Shown here piece by piece: positions 8,073 through 15,972 of a DNA stretch of 64,000 nucleotides. The notes below the pieces were generated by a model that did no database searches, was not told the origin of the DNA, and worked only from the letters and a program-made list of their open reading frames with translations. Source of the DNA: JBNNGK01 sp050268245 (GTDB taxonomy: Bacteria > Pseudomonadota > Gammaproteobacteria > Enterobacterales > Enterobacteriaceae); contig NZ_JBNNGK010000011.1 of the NCBI RefSeq assembly GCF_050268245.1, positions 62,001 to 126,000 on the forward strand, in the 5' to 3' direction. Both the position numbers and the translations under genes were made by a program. Within the stretch, counting starts at the first letter, position 1, and the number at the start of each line of letters is the position of its first letter.

Positions 8073-9329
8073 ATGCCACGCACTTTAAACGATAACTCCA
8101 CCGCGTTAAACGCGGCTAACCTGCTGGCGCTACCGTCACGCTTTGGCTGCCCGGTTTGGGCCTACGACGCGGCGATTATCAGCGAGCGTATCGGCCAGTT
8201 ACGTCACTTTGACGTCATTCGTTTTGCTCAGAAAGCCTGCTCAAACATTCATATTCTGCGCCTGATGCGTACGCAAGGGGTAAAAGTGGATTCGGTATCG
8301 CTTGGTGAGGTAGAGCGTGCGTTGCAGGCCGGTTTTCAGCCGGGTACAGGAGACATCGTATTCACGGCTGATGTGTTGGATCACGCGACGTTAGCGCGGG
8401 TTAGCGAACTTAACATACCGGTTAATGCCGGTTCCATCGACATGCTGGAGCAGCTCGGCCGTCAATCCGCCGGGCATCCGGTGTGGTTACGCATCAATCC
8501 TGGGTTTGGTCACGGACATAGCCAAAAAACCAATACCGGTGGCGAAAACAGTAAACACGGAATTTGGTATGCCGATTTGCCGCAGGCGGTAGAAAAAATT
8601 CAGCAGTATGGGCTAAAGCTATTGGGTATCCATATGCATATTGGTTCAGGCGTGGATTATCAGCATCTGGAGCGGGTATGTGATGCCATGGTGCAGCAGG
8701 TTATTGACCTAGGGCAGGATATCAGCGCGATCTCCGCCGGTGGCGGCCTGTCGATTCCTTATCAGCAGGGTGAGGAAGCGATTAATACCGAACACTATTT
8801 TGGCCTGTGGAACCGGGCGCGTGAACGTATTGCGGCACATCTGGGGCATCCGATAACGCTTGAGATAGAGCCGGGGCGTTTCCTGATGGCGGAGGCTGGT
8901 GTACTGGTGGCGGAAGTGCGTGCAGTGAAGAATATGGGGCGACGCCATTTTGCACTGGTTGATGCGGGTTTCAACGATCTGATGCGTCCGGCGATGTACG
9001 GCAGCTATCACCATATTTCGCTGTTGCCAGCCGATGGGCGTGAGACGAGTGGGCAAGCGTTGCGCGATACGGTCATTGCCGGGCCACTGTGCGAGTCAGG
9101 GGATGTCTTTACCCAGCAAGCGGGCGGAGGCGTGGAGACACGTCAACTGCCTGCGGTACAAGTGGGGGATTATTTGGTGTTCCACGATACGGGCGCGTAC
9201 GGCGCATCCATGTCATCCAACTACAATAGCCGTCCGCTGCTGCCGGAAGTGCTGTTTGAAAATGGCGAACCTCGGTTGATTCGCCGCCGTCAAACAATCG
9301 AGGAGTTGATCGCATTGGAGCAAGTCTAA
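8073..9329 (+). CDS. lysA: Diaminopimelate decarboxylase
   Basis: A 418-residue PLP enzyme catalysing the last step of lysine synthesis, meso-diaminopimelate to L-lysine plus CO2. The alanine-racemase-fold barrel carries the PLP lysine in RFAQKACSN (K54), with HMHIGSG and the phosphate loop GGGLSIPY typical of LysA. The C-terminal sheet domain contains GPLCESGDVF, whose cysteine contributes to the active site across the dimer. It is divergent from lysR, and its stop codon overlaps that of the convergent LacI-type gene by 4 bases. Confidence 0.96.
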   Translation: MPRTLNDNSTALNAANLLALPSRFGCPVWAYDAAIISERIGQLRHFDVIRFAQKACSNIHILRLMRTQGVKVDSVSLGEVERALQAGFQPGTGDIVFTADVLDHATLARVSELNIPVNAGSIDMLEQLGRQSAGHPVWLRINPGFGHGHSQKTNTGGENSKHGIWYADLPQAVEKIQQYGLKLLGIHMHIGSGVDYQHLERVCDAMVQQVIDLGQDISAISAGGGLSIPYQQGEEAINTEHYFGLWNRARERIAAHLGHPITLEIEPGRFLMAEAGVLVAEVRAVKNMGRRHFALVDAGFNDLMRPAMYGSYHHISLLPADGRETSGQALRDTVIAGPLCESGDVFTQQAGGGVETRQLPAVQVGDYLVFHDTGAYGASMSSNYNSRPLLPEVLFENGEPRLIRRRQTIEELIALEQV

Positions 9330-10342
9330 ACGGTTTGGGCGAATGGCCCGGGGAGCACCGACTCACGCAGCCTCAATTCACCGGTAAACGGCGTGAGGGG
9401 CTGCAACGGCTCCCCGTTAATCAGCCGCAGAGCTTGACCGATTGCAGCTTCAATCATGGCGTCGATCGGTAAATAGACGGTGGACAGGGCCGGTTGCAGG
9501 TAAGCAGCGCTGGGTTCATCGTCGAAACCGAACAGCGAAACATCATGTGGCAGACGTTTGCCTGCTTGATTGAGCGCCTTCATTGCGCCGATTGCCATAT
9601 CGTCATTGCTGGCGAACAGCGCACTGAAGCCGGTGCCGCAGCTTAGTAAGCTGTGGCAGCAACGATAACCTCCGGACACGCTGCTATCGCCGTATGCGAC
9701 GCGCGCGTCGTTAAAGATAATGTGATGATGCGCTAACGCTTGACGATAACCCGCCAAGCGTGCTTGTGCGGTCGGTGTGGCTATCGGGCCTGTAATACAG
9801 GCAATCTCACGATGCCCTTGTTGAATCAGATAATCCACCGCGTTGAACGCCGCCTGTTGTTGTTCGAAGAACACGCAGCGTTCTCGTGCCTGAGGTAAGT
9901 CACGGTTAATCACCATTACCGGCACCGGAAGGGTGTCGATCAGCGCCATCAATGCGCTTTCATCCATAAAACGCGTATAAAGAATGATTGCGTCGCAGCG
10001 CCGATCGGCGAGCAACTGTACCGCCTGGAGTTCATCTTCTGGCGTGTCGTGTCCGTCGGTGACAATCAGATGTTTGCCGCTGGCCTCAATCAGTTTGGCC
10101 GCTTGGCGCAGTAACCGGCCAAAGTAAGGCCCATCGAAGTTGGATACGACCAGCCCAATACTGTTGGAACTTTTATTGGCCAGTGACTGCGCTAAGAAGT
10201 TTGGCCGATAGCCCAACTCATCCATGGCTTTGAACACCGCATCGCGGGTGCTCTGTTTCACCTGGCCGGTGCCATTTAAAACGCGGGATACGGTGGCTTT
10301 TGACACGCCCGCGCGAATGGAAACATCCAACATGGTGATCAT
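9326..10342 (-). CDS. ascG: LacI-family repressor, AscG-like
   Basis: A 338-residue LacI-family regulator. The helix-turn-helix MLDVSIRAGVSKATVSRVLN is at the N-terminus, followed by a periplasmic-binding-protein-like sugar domain with ASNDDMAIGAMKAL and FGFDDEPSAAYLQPALSTV. It resembles E. coli AscG, the repressor of beta-glucoside genes, more than GalR. In E. coli lysA is adjacent to galR, so this is an extra gene between them. No sugar transport or hydrolase gene is next to it, so its targets are elsewhere or it is an orphan. GAGG lies 10 bases before the ATG. The symbol indicates similarity only. Confidence 0.7.
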   Translation of the reverse strand: MITMLDVSIRAGVSKATVSRVLNGTGQVKQSTRDAVFKAMDELGYRPNFLAQSLANKSSNSIGLVVSNFDGPYFGRLLRQAAKLIEASGKHLIVTDGHDTPEDELQAVQLLADRRCDAIILYTRFMDESALMALIDTLPVPVMVINRDLPQARERCVFFEQQQAAFNAVDYLIQQGHREIACITGPIATPTAQARLAGYRQALAHHHIIFNDARVAYGDSSVSGGYRCCHSLLSCGTGFSALFASNDDMAIGAMKALNQAGKRLPHDVSLFGFDDEPSAAYLQPALSTVYLPIDAMIEAAIGQALRLINGEPLQPLTPFTGELRLRESVLPGPFAQTV

Positions 10343-10393
10343 CTATCGCTAACCTCTTCTGTAAACATCCATGGTGGCAAATAGCGGCAGTTT

Positions 10394-10419
10394 AGCATAG
10401 GCCAAGCCGAAGCTATGCT
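10394..10419. repeat. Inverted repeat between ascG-like and galR
   Basis: AGCATAG and CTATGCT form a perfect 7-bp inverted repeat with a 12-base spacer in the 173-base gap upstream of the ascG-like gene. It could be an operator or the end of the galR transcript; no T-run follows. Confidence 0.3.
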
Positions 10420-10515
10420 TACCTTGCCAGCGCTACTGCCGCCGCAGACGAGACGCTGTTTAAATGGGGGCACCTTGGTGTAGCTCTGTCCGTTGTCGTT
10501 GGCAGTGCGCAGTGG

Positions 10516-11535
10516 TTAGTCTTGCTCGGACGCCTTGTTGATGCTGGCAACCGAATGGCGTCGCACCAAGGTTGGGCTAAACATATTAGTGATCTCTGGC
10601 AACGGTTGATTGTTCGCTAAGGCCAGAGCTAACTCCGCGGCCTGCGTTGCCATCGCCACGACCGGGTAACGAATAGTGGTTAAACGCGGACGCAAATAGC
10701 GAGAAATCAGCACATCATCAAAGCCGATCAGTGACATCTTGCCCGGCACATCAATGCTGTTATCACTGAGCACCGACAGCGCGCCAGCCGCGACCGGATC
10801 GTTGTAGCAGGTCACCGCCGTAAAATTTTTACCCCGACCCAATAGCTCGGTCATCGCCAGTTCACCGCCAATCTCATCCGGTTCACCATAGGCAATCAAC
10901 TTCTCCTCAACGGCAATCCCGTGTTCTTGTAACGCATCCAGATAACCTTGCAGGCGGTCGGTGGCGTCAGAAATTTGATGGGTGGAGCAAATAATAGCGA
11001 TACGCTGGTGGCCTTGTTGAATCAGGTGGCGCGTTGCTAACCAGGCACCATAACGGTCGTCCAATGCGACACAGCGGTGCTCATAGCCCGGCAGCGTTCT
11101 GTTGATCAGAACCATTCCGGGAATTTGCTGCATCCAAACGCTTAATTCCATATCGCTGAGTTTTTTGGCATGCACCACCAGCGCGGCGCAGCGATGACGT
11201 ACCAATTGTTCTATTGCCTGACGCTCTTTTTCAGCTTGGTGGTAACCGTTACCAATCAGCAAGAAATTATGTGTTGCGTAAGCCACGTGCTCGACCGCTT
11301 TGACCATCGCGCCGAAGAACGGATCGGAAACGTCAGAAACAACCAACCCGAGCGTTTCGGTGGATTGTTGCGCCAGTGCACGGGCGTTAGCATTGGGGTG
11401 ATATTGCAATTGTTCCATTGCGGCCAGCACCGCATTGCGCGAAGCTTCGCTGGCTTTCGGCGAGTTATTGATCACGCGAGATACCGTGGCGACGGAAACA
11501 TCCGCCAGCTTGGCAACATCCTTTATCGTAGCCAT
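10516..11535 (-). CDS. galR: Galactose operon repressor GalR
   Basis: A 339-residue LacI-family repressor starting MATIKDVAKLADVSVATVSR, the GalR helix-turn-helix, with the effector domain motif IGFDDVLISRYLRPRLTTI. GalR represses galactose transport and metabolism genes and releases DNA on binding galactose. Its place beside lysA on one side and omrA/B-aas on the other matches E. coli. A near-consensus Gal operator lies 20 bases upstream of the start codon, suggesting autoregulation. Confidence 0.92.
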   Translation of the reverse strand: MATIKDVAKLADVSVATVSRVINNSPKASEASRNAVLAAMEQLQYHPNANARALAQQSTETLGLVVSDVSDPFFGAMVKAVEHVAYATHNFLLIGNGYHQAEKERQAIEQLVRHRCAALVVHAKKLSDMELSVWMQQIPGMVLINRTLPGYEHRCVALDDRYGAWLATRHLIQQGHQRIAIICSTHQISDATDRLQGYLDALQEHGIAVEEKLIAYGEPDEIGGELAMTELLGRGKNFTAVTCYNDPVAAGALSVLSDNSIDVPGKMSLIGFDDVLISRYLRPRLTTIRYPVVAMATQAAELALALANNQPLPEITNMFSPTLVRRHSVASINKASEQD

Positions 11536-11555
11536 ATAGACTTCAACTTATCCTA

Positions 11556-11571
11556 GGGTAATCGCTTACAC
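11556..11571. promoter_or_regulatory. GalR/GalS operator upstream of galR
   Basis: GGGTAATCGCTTACAC differs at one position from the Gal operator form GTGTAANCGNTTACAC. It lies 20 bases upstream of the galR ATG, where bound repressor would block galR transcription. Confidence 0.7.
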
Positions 11572-11863
11572 AGTCCAGTTTTGCGGAAAAATGCTGAGGC
11601 TGCAAGTACTCGCTGTGTATCTGTGGCCGTGTTGGCATCTTCTCTCCCTGTTTGCCGGGATTCTGAACCAGTGTGACAGCCTTCTGTACACCGTATTGAA
11701 TCAGTAAATTTGGCACTTTTCGCCTATTTTTCGCGAAAGATGATCGAAATTTTATGGAGTTATTACGGATGGATGAAGGAAATTTACAGCTGGTTGCACT
11801 TAGAGCAAAAGTCTTTCGATTCAGCGGTAGTTTCTTTAAAAGCAGATCTCTAAAGTAGGCAGT

Positions 11864-11957
11864 CCCAGAGGTATTGATTGGTGAGAAATCAACATACTCT
11901 GTATGTTGAAGCCATTTTCAATTGCACCAACCTACGCGGATGCGTAGGTTTTTTTTT
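11864..11957 (+). ncRNA. omrA: OmrA/OmrB small RNA
   Basis: The 5' end CCCAGAGGTATTGATTGGTG is the conserved OmrA/OmrB seed region of E. coli. The 3' end holds the conserved terminator hairpin CCTACGC-GGAT-GCGTAGG followed by nine T residues. The location between galR and aas is also the E. coli location. OmrA/B are Hfq-dependent RNAs induced by EnvZ/OmpR that repress outer-membrane protein and biofilm-regulator mRNAs. A -10-like TAAAGT lies at 11851-11856. E. coli has two adjacent copies; only one is visible here. The central stem differs from E. coli. Confidence 0.93.
11929..11957 (+). terminator. Intrinsic terminator of the OmrA/B RNA
   Basis: Perfect 7-bp GC-rich stem CCTACGC / GCGTAGG with GGAT loop, followed by a run of nine T residues. 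It ends the small RNA about 105 bases before the aas start codon. Confidence 0.93.
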
Positions 11958-12062
11958 GCCTGCCTTATAGTATCCTTGCCTAGCAACTTATTAAAACACT
12001 TGGATTTTCAAGCAATACTTGAAGCCTACTGGGTAAATATGCTGAATCATAAGGAGAGTGGC

Positions 12063-14216
12063 ATGATTATGTCTGCGTTGCGTACGCTGTTTCGTCTGCT
12101 TTATCGCGTAAGCGTCGAAGGCGACGTTCGTCATTTTCAGCAGCAAAAGTTACTGATTACCCCTAATCACGTATCTTTCATGGATGGTGTGCTGCTGGCG
12201 TTATTTTTGCCGATTAAACCGGTTTTTGCCGTCTATTCCAGCGTTTCTGAGCGTTGGTTTATGCGTTGGTTAAAGCCGTATATTGACGTTGTTTTTCTCG
12301 ATCCGACTAAGCCGATGGCGATCAAGCATTTGGTGCGCGAAGTGCAAAAAGGGCGGCCAATTGTGGTGTTCCCAGAAGGCCGTATCACGGTAACCGGTTC
12401 ACTGATGAAGATTTATGACGGTGCTGCGTTCATCGCCGCTAAATCTGGCGCGACAGTGTTGCCGATACGCATTGACGGCCCTGAATATAGCCCGTTTAGC
12501 CGGATGAAAGGGGTATTCAAGATCCGCGCCTTCCCGCAGGTCACTATCAGCATTCTCCCGCCAACGCACTTGCCAATGCCTGAGGCGCCACGCGCCCGTG
12601 AACGCCGCATGTTGGCCGGCGACCGCTTGCATCAAATCATGATGAAAGCACGTATGGAGACCCGTAAACCACAAACGTTGTTCAGCGCGTTATTGGCGGC
12701 GGCTGAACGCTACGGTATGACTAAACCCTGTATTGAAGATGTTAACTTCAAAGAAGACAGTTATCGTACCTTGATCAAGAAGTCGCTGGGCGTGAGCCGC
12801 ATTTTGCAACGCTTTACGGCGGAAGGTGAGCACGTTGGTATGTTATTGCCCAACGCCACGATTACCGTTGCGGCTATTTTTGGTGCGTCATTGCGTAACC
12901 GTATTCCGGCGATGCTCAATTATACCGCCGGCTCGAATGGGTTGAAGAGTGCGATGGTGGCGGCGACGATCAAAACCATTGTGACATCACGTCAATTCTT
13001 GGAAAAAGGCAAACTGACTCATTTGCCGGAGCAAGTGCCGGAAGCTAACTGGGTATATTTGGAAGACTTAAAAGATACCGTCACGCTCACTGATAAGCTG
13101 TGGATCCTGCGCCATTTGCTGCAGCCGCAACGGGCGATGTTACCGCAGCAGCCTGATGATGCGGCGTTAGTTTTGTTTACTTCCGGTTCGGAGGGGAATC
13201 CCAAAGGCGTGGTGCATTCACATAGCAGTCTGTTAGCAAATGTGGAGCAAATTCGTACCATTGCTGATTTTACTCCACGCGATCGCTTCATGTCGTCTTT
13301 GCCACTGTTCCATTCCTTTGGCTTGACCGTTGGGTTAATCACCCCGCTGATGACCGGCAGTCGTATTTTCCTTTATCCAAGCCCGTTGCATTACCGTGTG
13401 GTGCCGGAGTTGGTGTATGACTGTAATTGCACCGTGCTGTTTGGTACTGCCACCTTCCTTAATAACTATGCCCGCTTCGCTCATCCTTATGATTTTGCTC
13501 GCTTGCGTTATGTGGTGGCCGGGGCAGAAAAATTGGCTGACAGTACTAAACAGATTTATCAGGATAAATATGGCATCCGTATTCTGGAGGGATATGGAGT
13601 AACCGAATGCGCGCCGGTGGTTTCGATTAATGTACCGCTGGCCGCCAAGGTGGGCACCGTCGGCCGCATCATGCCAGAAATGCAGGCGCGTCTGATCCCT
13701 GTGCCGGGCATCGAGCAGGGGGGGCGTTTGCAACTGCGCGGGCCAAACATCATGAAAGGTTATTTACGCGTTGAGCGCCCCGGCGAGCTAGAGCCACCTG
13801 TGGCTGAGGATGAAAACGGTACTCTGCAAGCGGGCTGGTACGATACCGGTGATATTGTCACATTGGATGAACAGGGATATTGCACTATTCGAGGGCGCGT
13901 GAAGCGTTTTGCAAAACTGGCCGGTGAAATGATTTCACTGGAAAGTGTGGAGCAGCTGGCGCTACGCGTGTCGCCAGACGAGCAGCATGGCGCTACGGTG
14001 AAAAGTGACAGCAGCAAAGGTGAGGCATTAGTGCTGTACACCACCGATAGCAACATGACCCGCGAAGTATTGCTGCGAGCTGCGCGCGAACAAGGCAGCC
14101 CTGAGTTGGCCGTGCCTCGTGATATTCGTCTGATTAAAACGTTGCCGGTGCTGGGCAGTGGTAAACCCGATTATGTGACTTTACGTAAAATGGCTGAACA
14201 GCCGGAGAATATCTGA
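12063..14216 (+). CDS. aas: Bifunctional 2-acylglycerophosphoethanolamine acyltransferase / acyl-ACP synthetase
   Basis: A 717-residue inner-membrane enzyme that re-acylates lysophosphatidylethanolamine. The N-terminal acyltransferase domain shows NHVSFMD (H36, D41) and FPEGR. The C-terminal AMP-forming synthetase domain carries FTSGSEGNPKG and YGVTECAPV. The ATG at 12063 follows AAGGAG at 12051-12056 and gives exact register with E. coli Aas (H36). The longer reading frame from 11922 would run through the OmrA terminator and is rejected. The stop overlaps the lplT start by one base, so the two are co-translated. Confidence 0.96.
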   Translation: MIMSALRTLFRLLYRVSVEGDVRHFQQQKLLITPNHVSFMDGVLLALFLPIKPVFAVYSSVSERWFMRWLKPYIDVVFLDPTKPMAIKHLVREVQKGRPIVVFPEGRITVTGSLMKIYDGAAFIAAKSGATVLPIRIDGPEYSPFSRMKGVFKIRAFPQVTISILPPTHLPMPEAPRARERRMLAGDRLHQIMMKARMETRKPQTLFSALLAAAERYGMTKPCIEDVNFKEDSYRTLIKKSLGVSRILQRFTAEGEHVGMLLPNATITVAAIFGASLRNRIPAMLNYTAGSNGLKSAMVAATIKTIVTSRQFLEKGKLTHLPEQVPEANWVYLEDLKDTVTLTDKLWILRHLLQPQRAMLPQQPDDAALVLFTSGSEGNPKGVVHSHSSLLANVEQIRTIADFTPRDRFMSSLPLFHSFGLTVGLITPLMTGSRIFLYPSPLHYRVVPELVYDCNCTVLFGTATFLNNYARFAHPYDFARLRYVVAGAEKLADSTKQIYQDKYGIRILEGYGVTECAPVVSINVPLAAKVGTVGRIMPEMQARLIPVPGIEQGGRLQLRGPNIMKGYLRVERPGELEPPVAEDENGTLQAGWYDTGDIVTLDEQGYCTIRGRVKRFAKLAGEMISLESVEQLALRVSPDEQHGATVKSDSSKGEALVLYTTDSNMTREVLLRAAREQGSPELAVPRDIRLIKTLPVLGSGKPDYVTLRKMAEQPENI

Positions 14217-15409
14217 TGAATCAGCCGTTGACTGATAATACGCCGTTGTTGTCACGTGGCATGATCGCTGTCATCTGTGCTCAGTTTTTTTCTGCGTTTG
14301 GTGACAATGCGTTGCTGTTTGCCACTTTGGCATTGATCAAGCAACAACTTTACCCAGATTGGAGTCAGCCAATATTACAAATGGCGTTTGTCGCGACGTA
14401 TATTATTTTGGCTCCCTTTGTTGGCCAAATCGCCGACAGTTTTGCCAAGGGACGAGTGATGATGTTCGCCAATGGCTTGAAACTGGCGGGGGCATTGGCG
14501 ATCTGTTTTGGTTTGAACCCGTTTATCGGTTACAGCCTGGTTGGTATTGGCGCAGCGTCCTATTCGCCAGCGAAATACGGCATTCTCGGTGAAATAACCA
14601 GCGGTGAAAAACTGGTTAAAGCAAACGGCTTGATGGAGGCCTCTACGATTGCCGCAATCCTGATCGGTTCGGTGGCTGGAGGCGTACTGGCTGATTGGCA
14701 TATCGTTGCTGCGCTGACGGTTTGTGCGCTGGCGTATGCCGTCGCGGTGGCGGCTAACCTGTATATACCGTACTTAGTGGCGGCACGGTCCGGTGCTTCT
14801 TGGGCGCCGCGCGCGATGACTCGTCGCTTTTTTGAGGCTTGCGTGGTGCTGTGGCGGGACGAGCAAACGCGTTTTTCTCTGATCGGCACGAGCCTATTCT
14901 GGGGCGCTGGCGTGACATTGCGCTTTTTATTGGTGCTGTGGGTGCCGGTAGCACTCGGTATTGCTGATAATGCGACACCGACCTTACTCAACGCAATGGT
15001 CGCGGTGGGGATCGTGATGGGGGCGGGCATTGCAGCCCGTTTTGTGACACTGAAAACGGTGAGACGGTGCATGCCTGCAGGCATCTTGATCGGTGTCGTT
15101 GTTGCGTTATTTGCCATGCAGACCACGATGATCAGTGCCTATGCTCTGTTACTGCTGATTGGCGTATTAGGCGGCTTTTTTGTGGTACCGCTAAACGCCT
15201 TGCTACAGGAGCGCGGTAAGCGCTCAGTGGGCGCGGGGAACGCAATTGCGGTGCAAAACCTGGGTGAAAATACGGCTATGTTATTGATGTTAGGCCTTTA
15301 TTCGCTGGTGGTAAAAATGGGCGTGCCGGTGGTGGGAGTTGGAATCGGCTTTGGTGTCGTGTTTGCGTTGGCCATTACGGCATTATGGTTGGCAACAAAA
15401 CGAAATTGA
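14216..15409 (+). CDS. lplT: Lysophospholipid transporter LplT
   Basis: A 397-residue MFS protein matching E. coli LplT end to end (SAFGDNALLFATLALIKQ near the start, then APFVGQIADSFAKGRVMMFA). It flips lysophospholipids across the inner membrane to the cytoplasmic Aas active site, so aas-lplT form one repair pathway. About 12 membrane helices are evident. ATG overlaps the aas TGA. An inverted-repeat terminator at 15426-15472 follows. Confidence 0.96.
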   Translation: MNQPLTDNTPLLSRGMIAVICAQFFSAFGDNALLFATLALIKQQLYPDWSQPILQMAFVATYIILAPFVGQIADSFAKGRVMMFANGLKLAGALAICFGLNPFIGYSLVGIGAASYSPAKYGILGEITSGEKLVKANGLMEASTIAAILIGSVAGGVLADWHIVAALTVCALAYAVAVAANLYIPYLVAARSGASWAPRAMTRRFFEACVVLWRDEQTRFSLIGTSLFWGAGVTLRFLLVLWVPVALGIADNATPTLLNAMVAVGIVMGAGIAARFVTLKTVRRCMPAGILIGVVVALFAMQTTMISAYALLLLIGVLGGFFVVPLNALLQERGKRSVGAGNAIAVQNLGENTAMLLMLGLYSLVVKMGVPVVGVGIGFGVVFALAITALWLATKRN

Positions 15410-15425
15410 TAACGCGGTTATTATA

Positions 15426-15472
15426 AATAATTTGGCGGCTATGCCAATATAAAAACATAGCCGCCAATTATT
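15426..15472. terminator. Bidirectional terminator between lplT and the bacteriocin gene
   Basis: Nearly perfect long stem: AATAATTTGGCGGCTATG pairs with CATAGCCGCCAATTATT, with one bulged T. A-rich and T-rich arms at both ends allow it to serve both convergent genes. Confidence 0.85.
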
Positions 15473-15486
15473 AATTAATTTGACTA

Positions 15487-15711
15487 TTACTTACGGCCAA
15501 ACCAATTTTTGAAGAAACCACTCAGCATATCCAGACCGGATTCGACAACGTTACCAATAGCGTTACCCAAGTTTGCACCGGCTTCTGTTGCGCCTTTTTT
15601 ACCTGTTAGCTCAACAATAGCACCAATACTTTCACCCAGCAGTTTTACTGCATCAGCAAAAGCACCAGCACCGCTAACTTGTTCTAATTCTGTAGTAGAT
15701 AAAGTTCTCAT
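15487..15711 (-). CDS. Double-glycine-leader class II bacteriocin/microcin-like precursor
   Basis: A 74-residue peptide. The first 16 residues, MRTLSTTELEQVSGAG, are a typical double-glycine-type leader (compare the microcin V and class II bacteriocin leaders) with cleavage expected after G-A-G. The predicted mature part of about 58 residues is Ala/Gly-rich and amphipathic, has overlapping GxxxG motifs (GANLGNAIG), and ends in a hydrophobic-basic tail (FFKNWFGRK). GxxxG motifs are typical of pore-forming class IIb peptides. AAGG precedes the ATG. The gene has its own good promoter and an AT-rich upstream region. No C39-peptidase exporter, accessory protein or immunity gene is visible nearby, so export would need a transporter elsewhere. 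Activity is inference. Confidence 0.8.
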   Translation of the reverse strand: MRTLSTTELEQVSGAGAFADAVKLLGESIGAIVELTGKKGATEAGANLGNAIGNVVESGLDMLSGFFKNWFGRK

Positions 15712-15767
15712 AATTAATTTCCTTATATTTATTTATATAGATTGCTAATACCGTTTAGGCAGGGTCG

Positions 15768-15795
15768 ATTATACGATTGATTAAATTGTTGTCTA
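15768..15795 (-). promoter_or_regulatory. Sigma-70 promoter of the bacteriocin-like gene
   Basis: On the minus strand, TAGACA (-35, 5 of 6) and TATAAT (-10, perfect) are separated by 16 bases. The predicted start near 15760 gives a leader of about 50 bases before the ATG at 15711. Confidence 0.7.
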
Positions 15796-15945
15796 GCGAA
15801 ATTTTTTAATAAAGGAACATTCTAATACTGCTTATTGTTTATTTTTTCATTTTTCATCTGACATGTATATATTTAATATGATTTGCATTTATTTTATATA
15901 TTTTATTATTAATATAATATGACAAGTCATTTTTTGATAATTAAA
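15796..15945. other. Very AT-rich gap with no gene
   Basis: Between the bacteriocin promoter and the tas terminator the sequence is strongly AT-rich. The longest reading frames I found here are under 20 codons, so no immunity gene is encoded in this gap. AT-rich DNA of this kind is typical of H-NS-bound or acquired segments, which is inference. Confidence 0.5.
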
Positions 15946-15966
15946 GCCACCTGTAATACAGGTGGC
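15946..15966 (-). terminator. Terminator-like hairpin after tas
   Basis: Perfect 8-bp stem GCCACCTG / CAGGTGGC with a 5-base loop, followed on the minus strand by a short T-rich run. It lies 7 bases past the tas stop codon. Confidence 0.75.
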
Positions 15967-15972
15967 AAATGC

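Noticed and set aside
11572..11860. Possible second Omr RNA copy as in E. coli
   Set aside because: The conserved 5' seed and the terminator motif occur only once in the galR-aas gap.
11922..12062. N-terminal extension of aas starting at 11922
   Set aside because: It would start inside the OmrA terminator; the ATG at 12063 has a strong ribosome-binding site and matches E. coli.
14560..15126. 188-codon minus-strand frame
   Set aside because: Antisense to lplT, no recognisable protein features.
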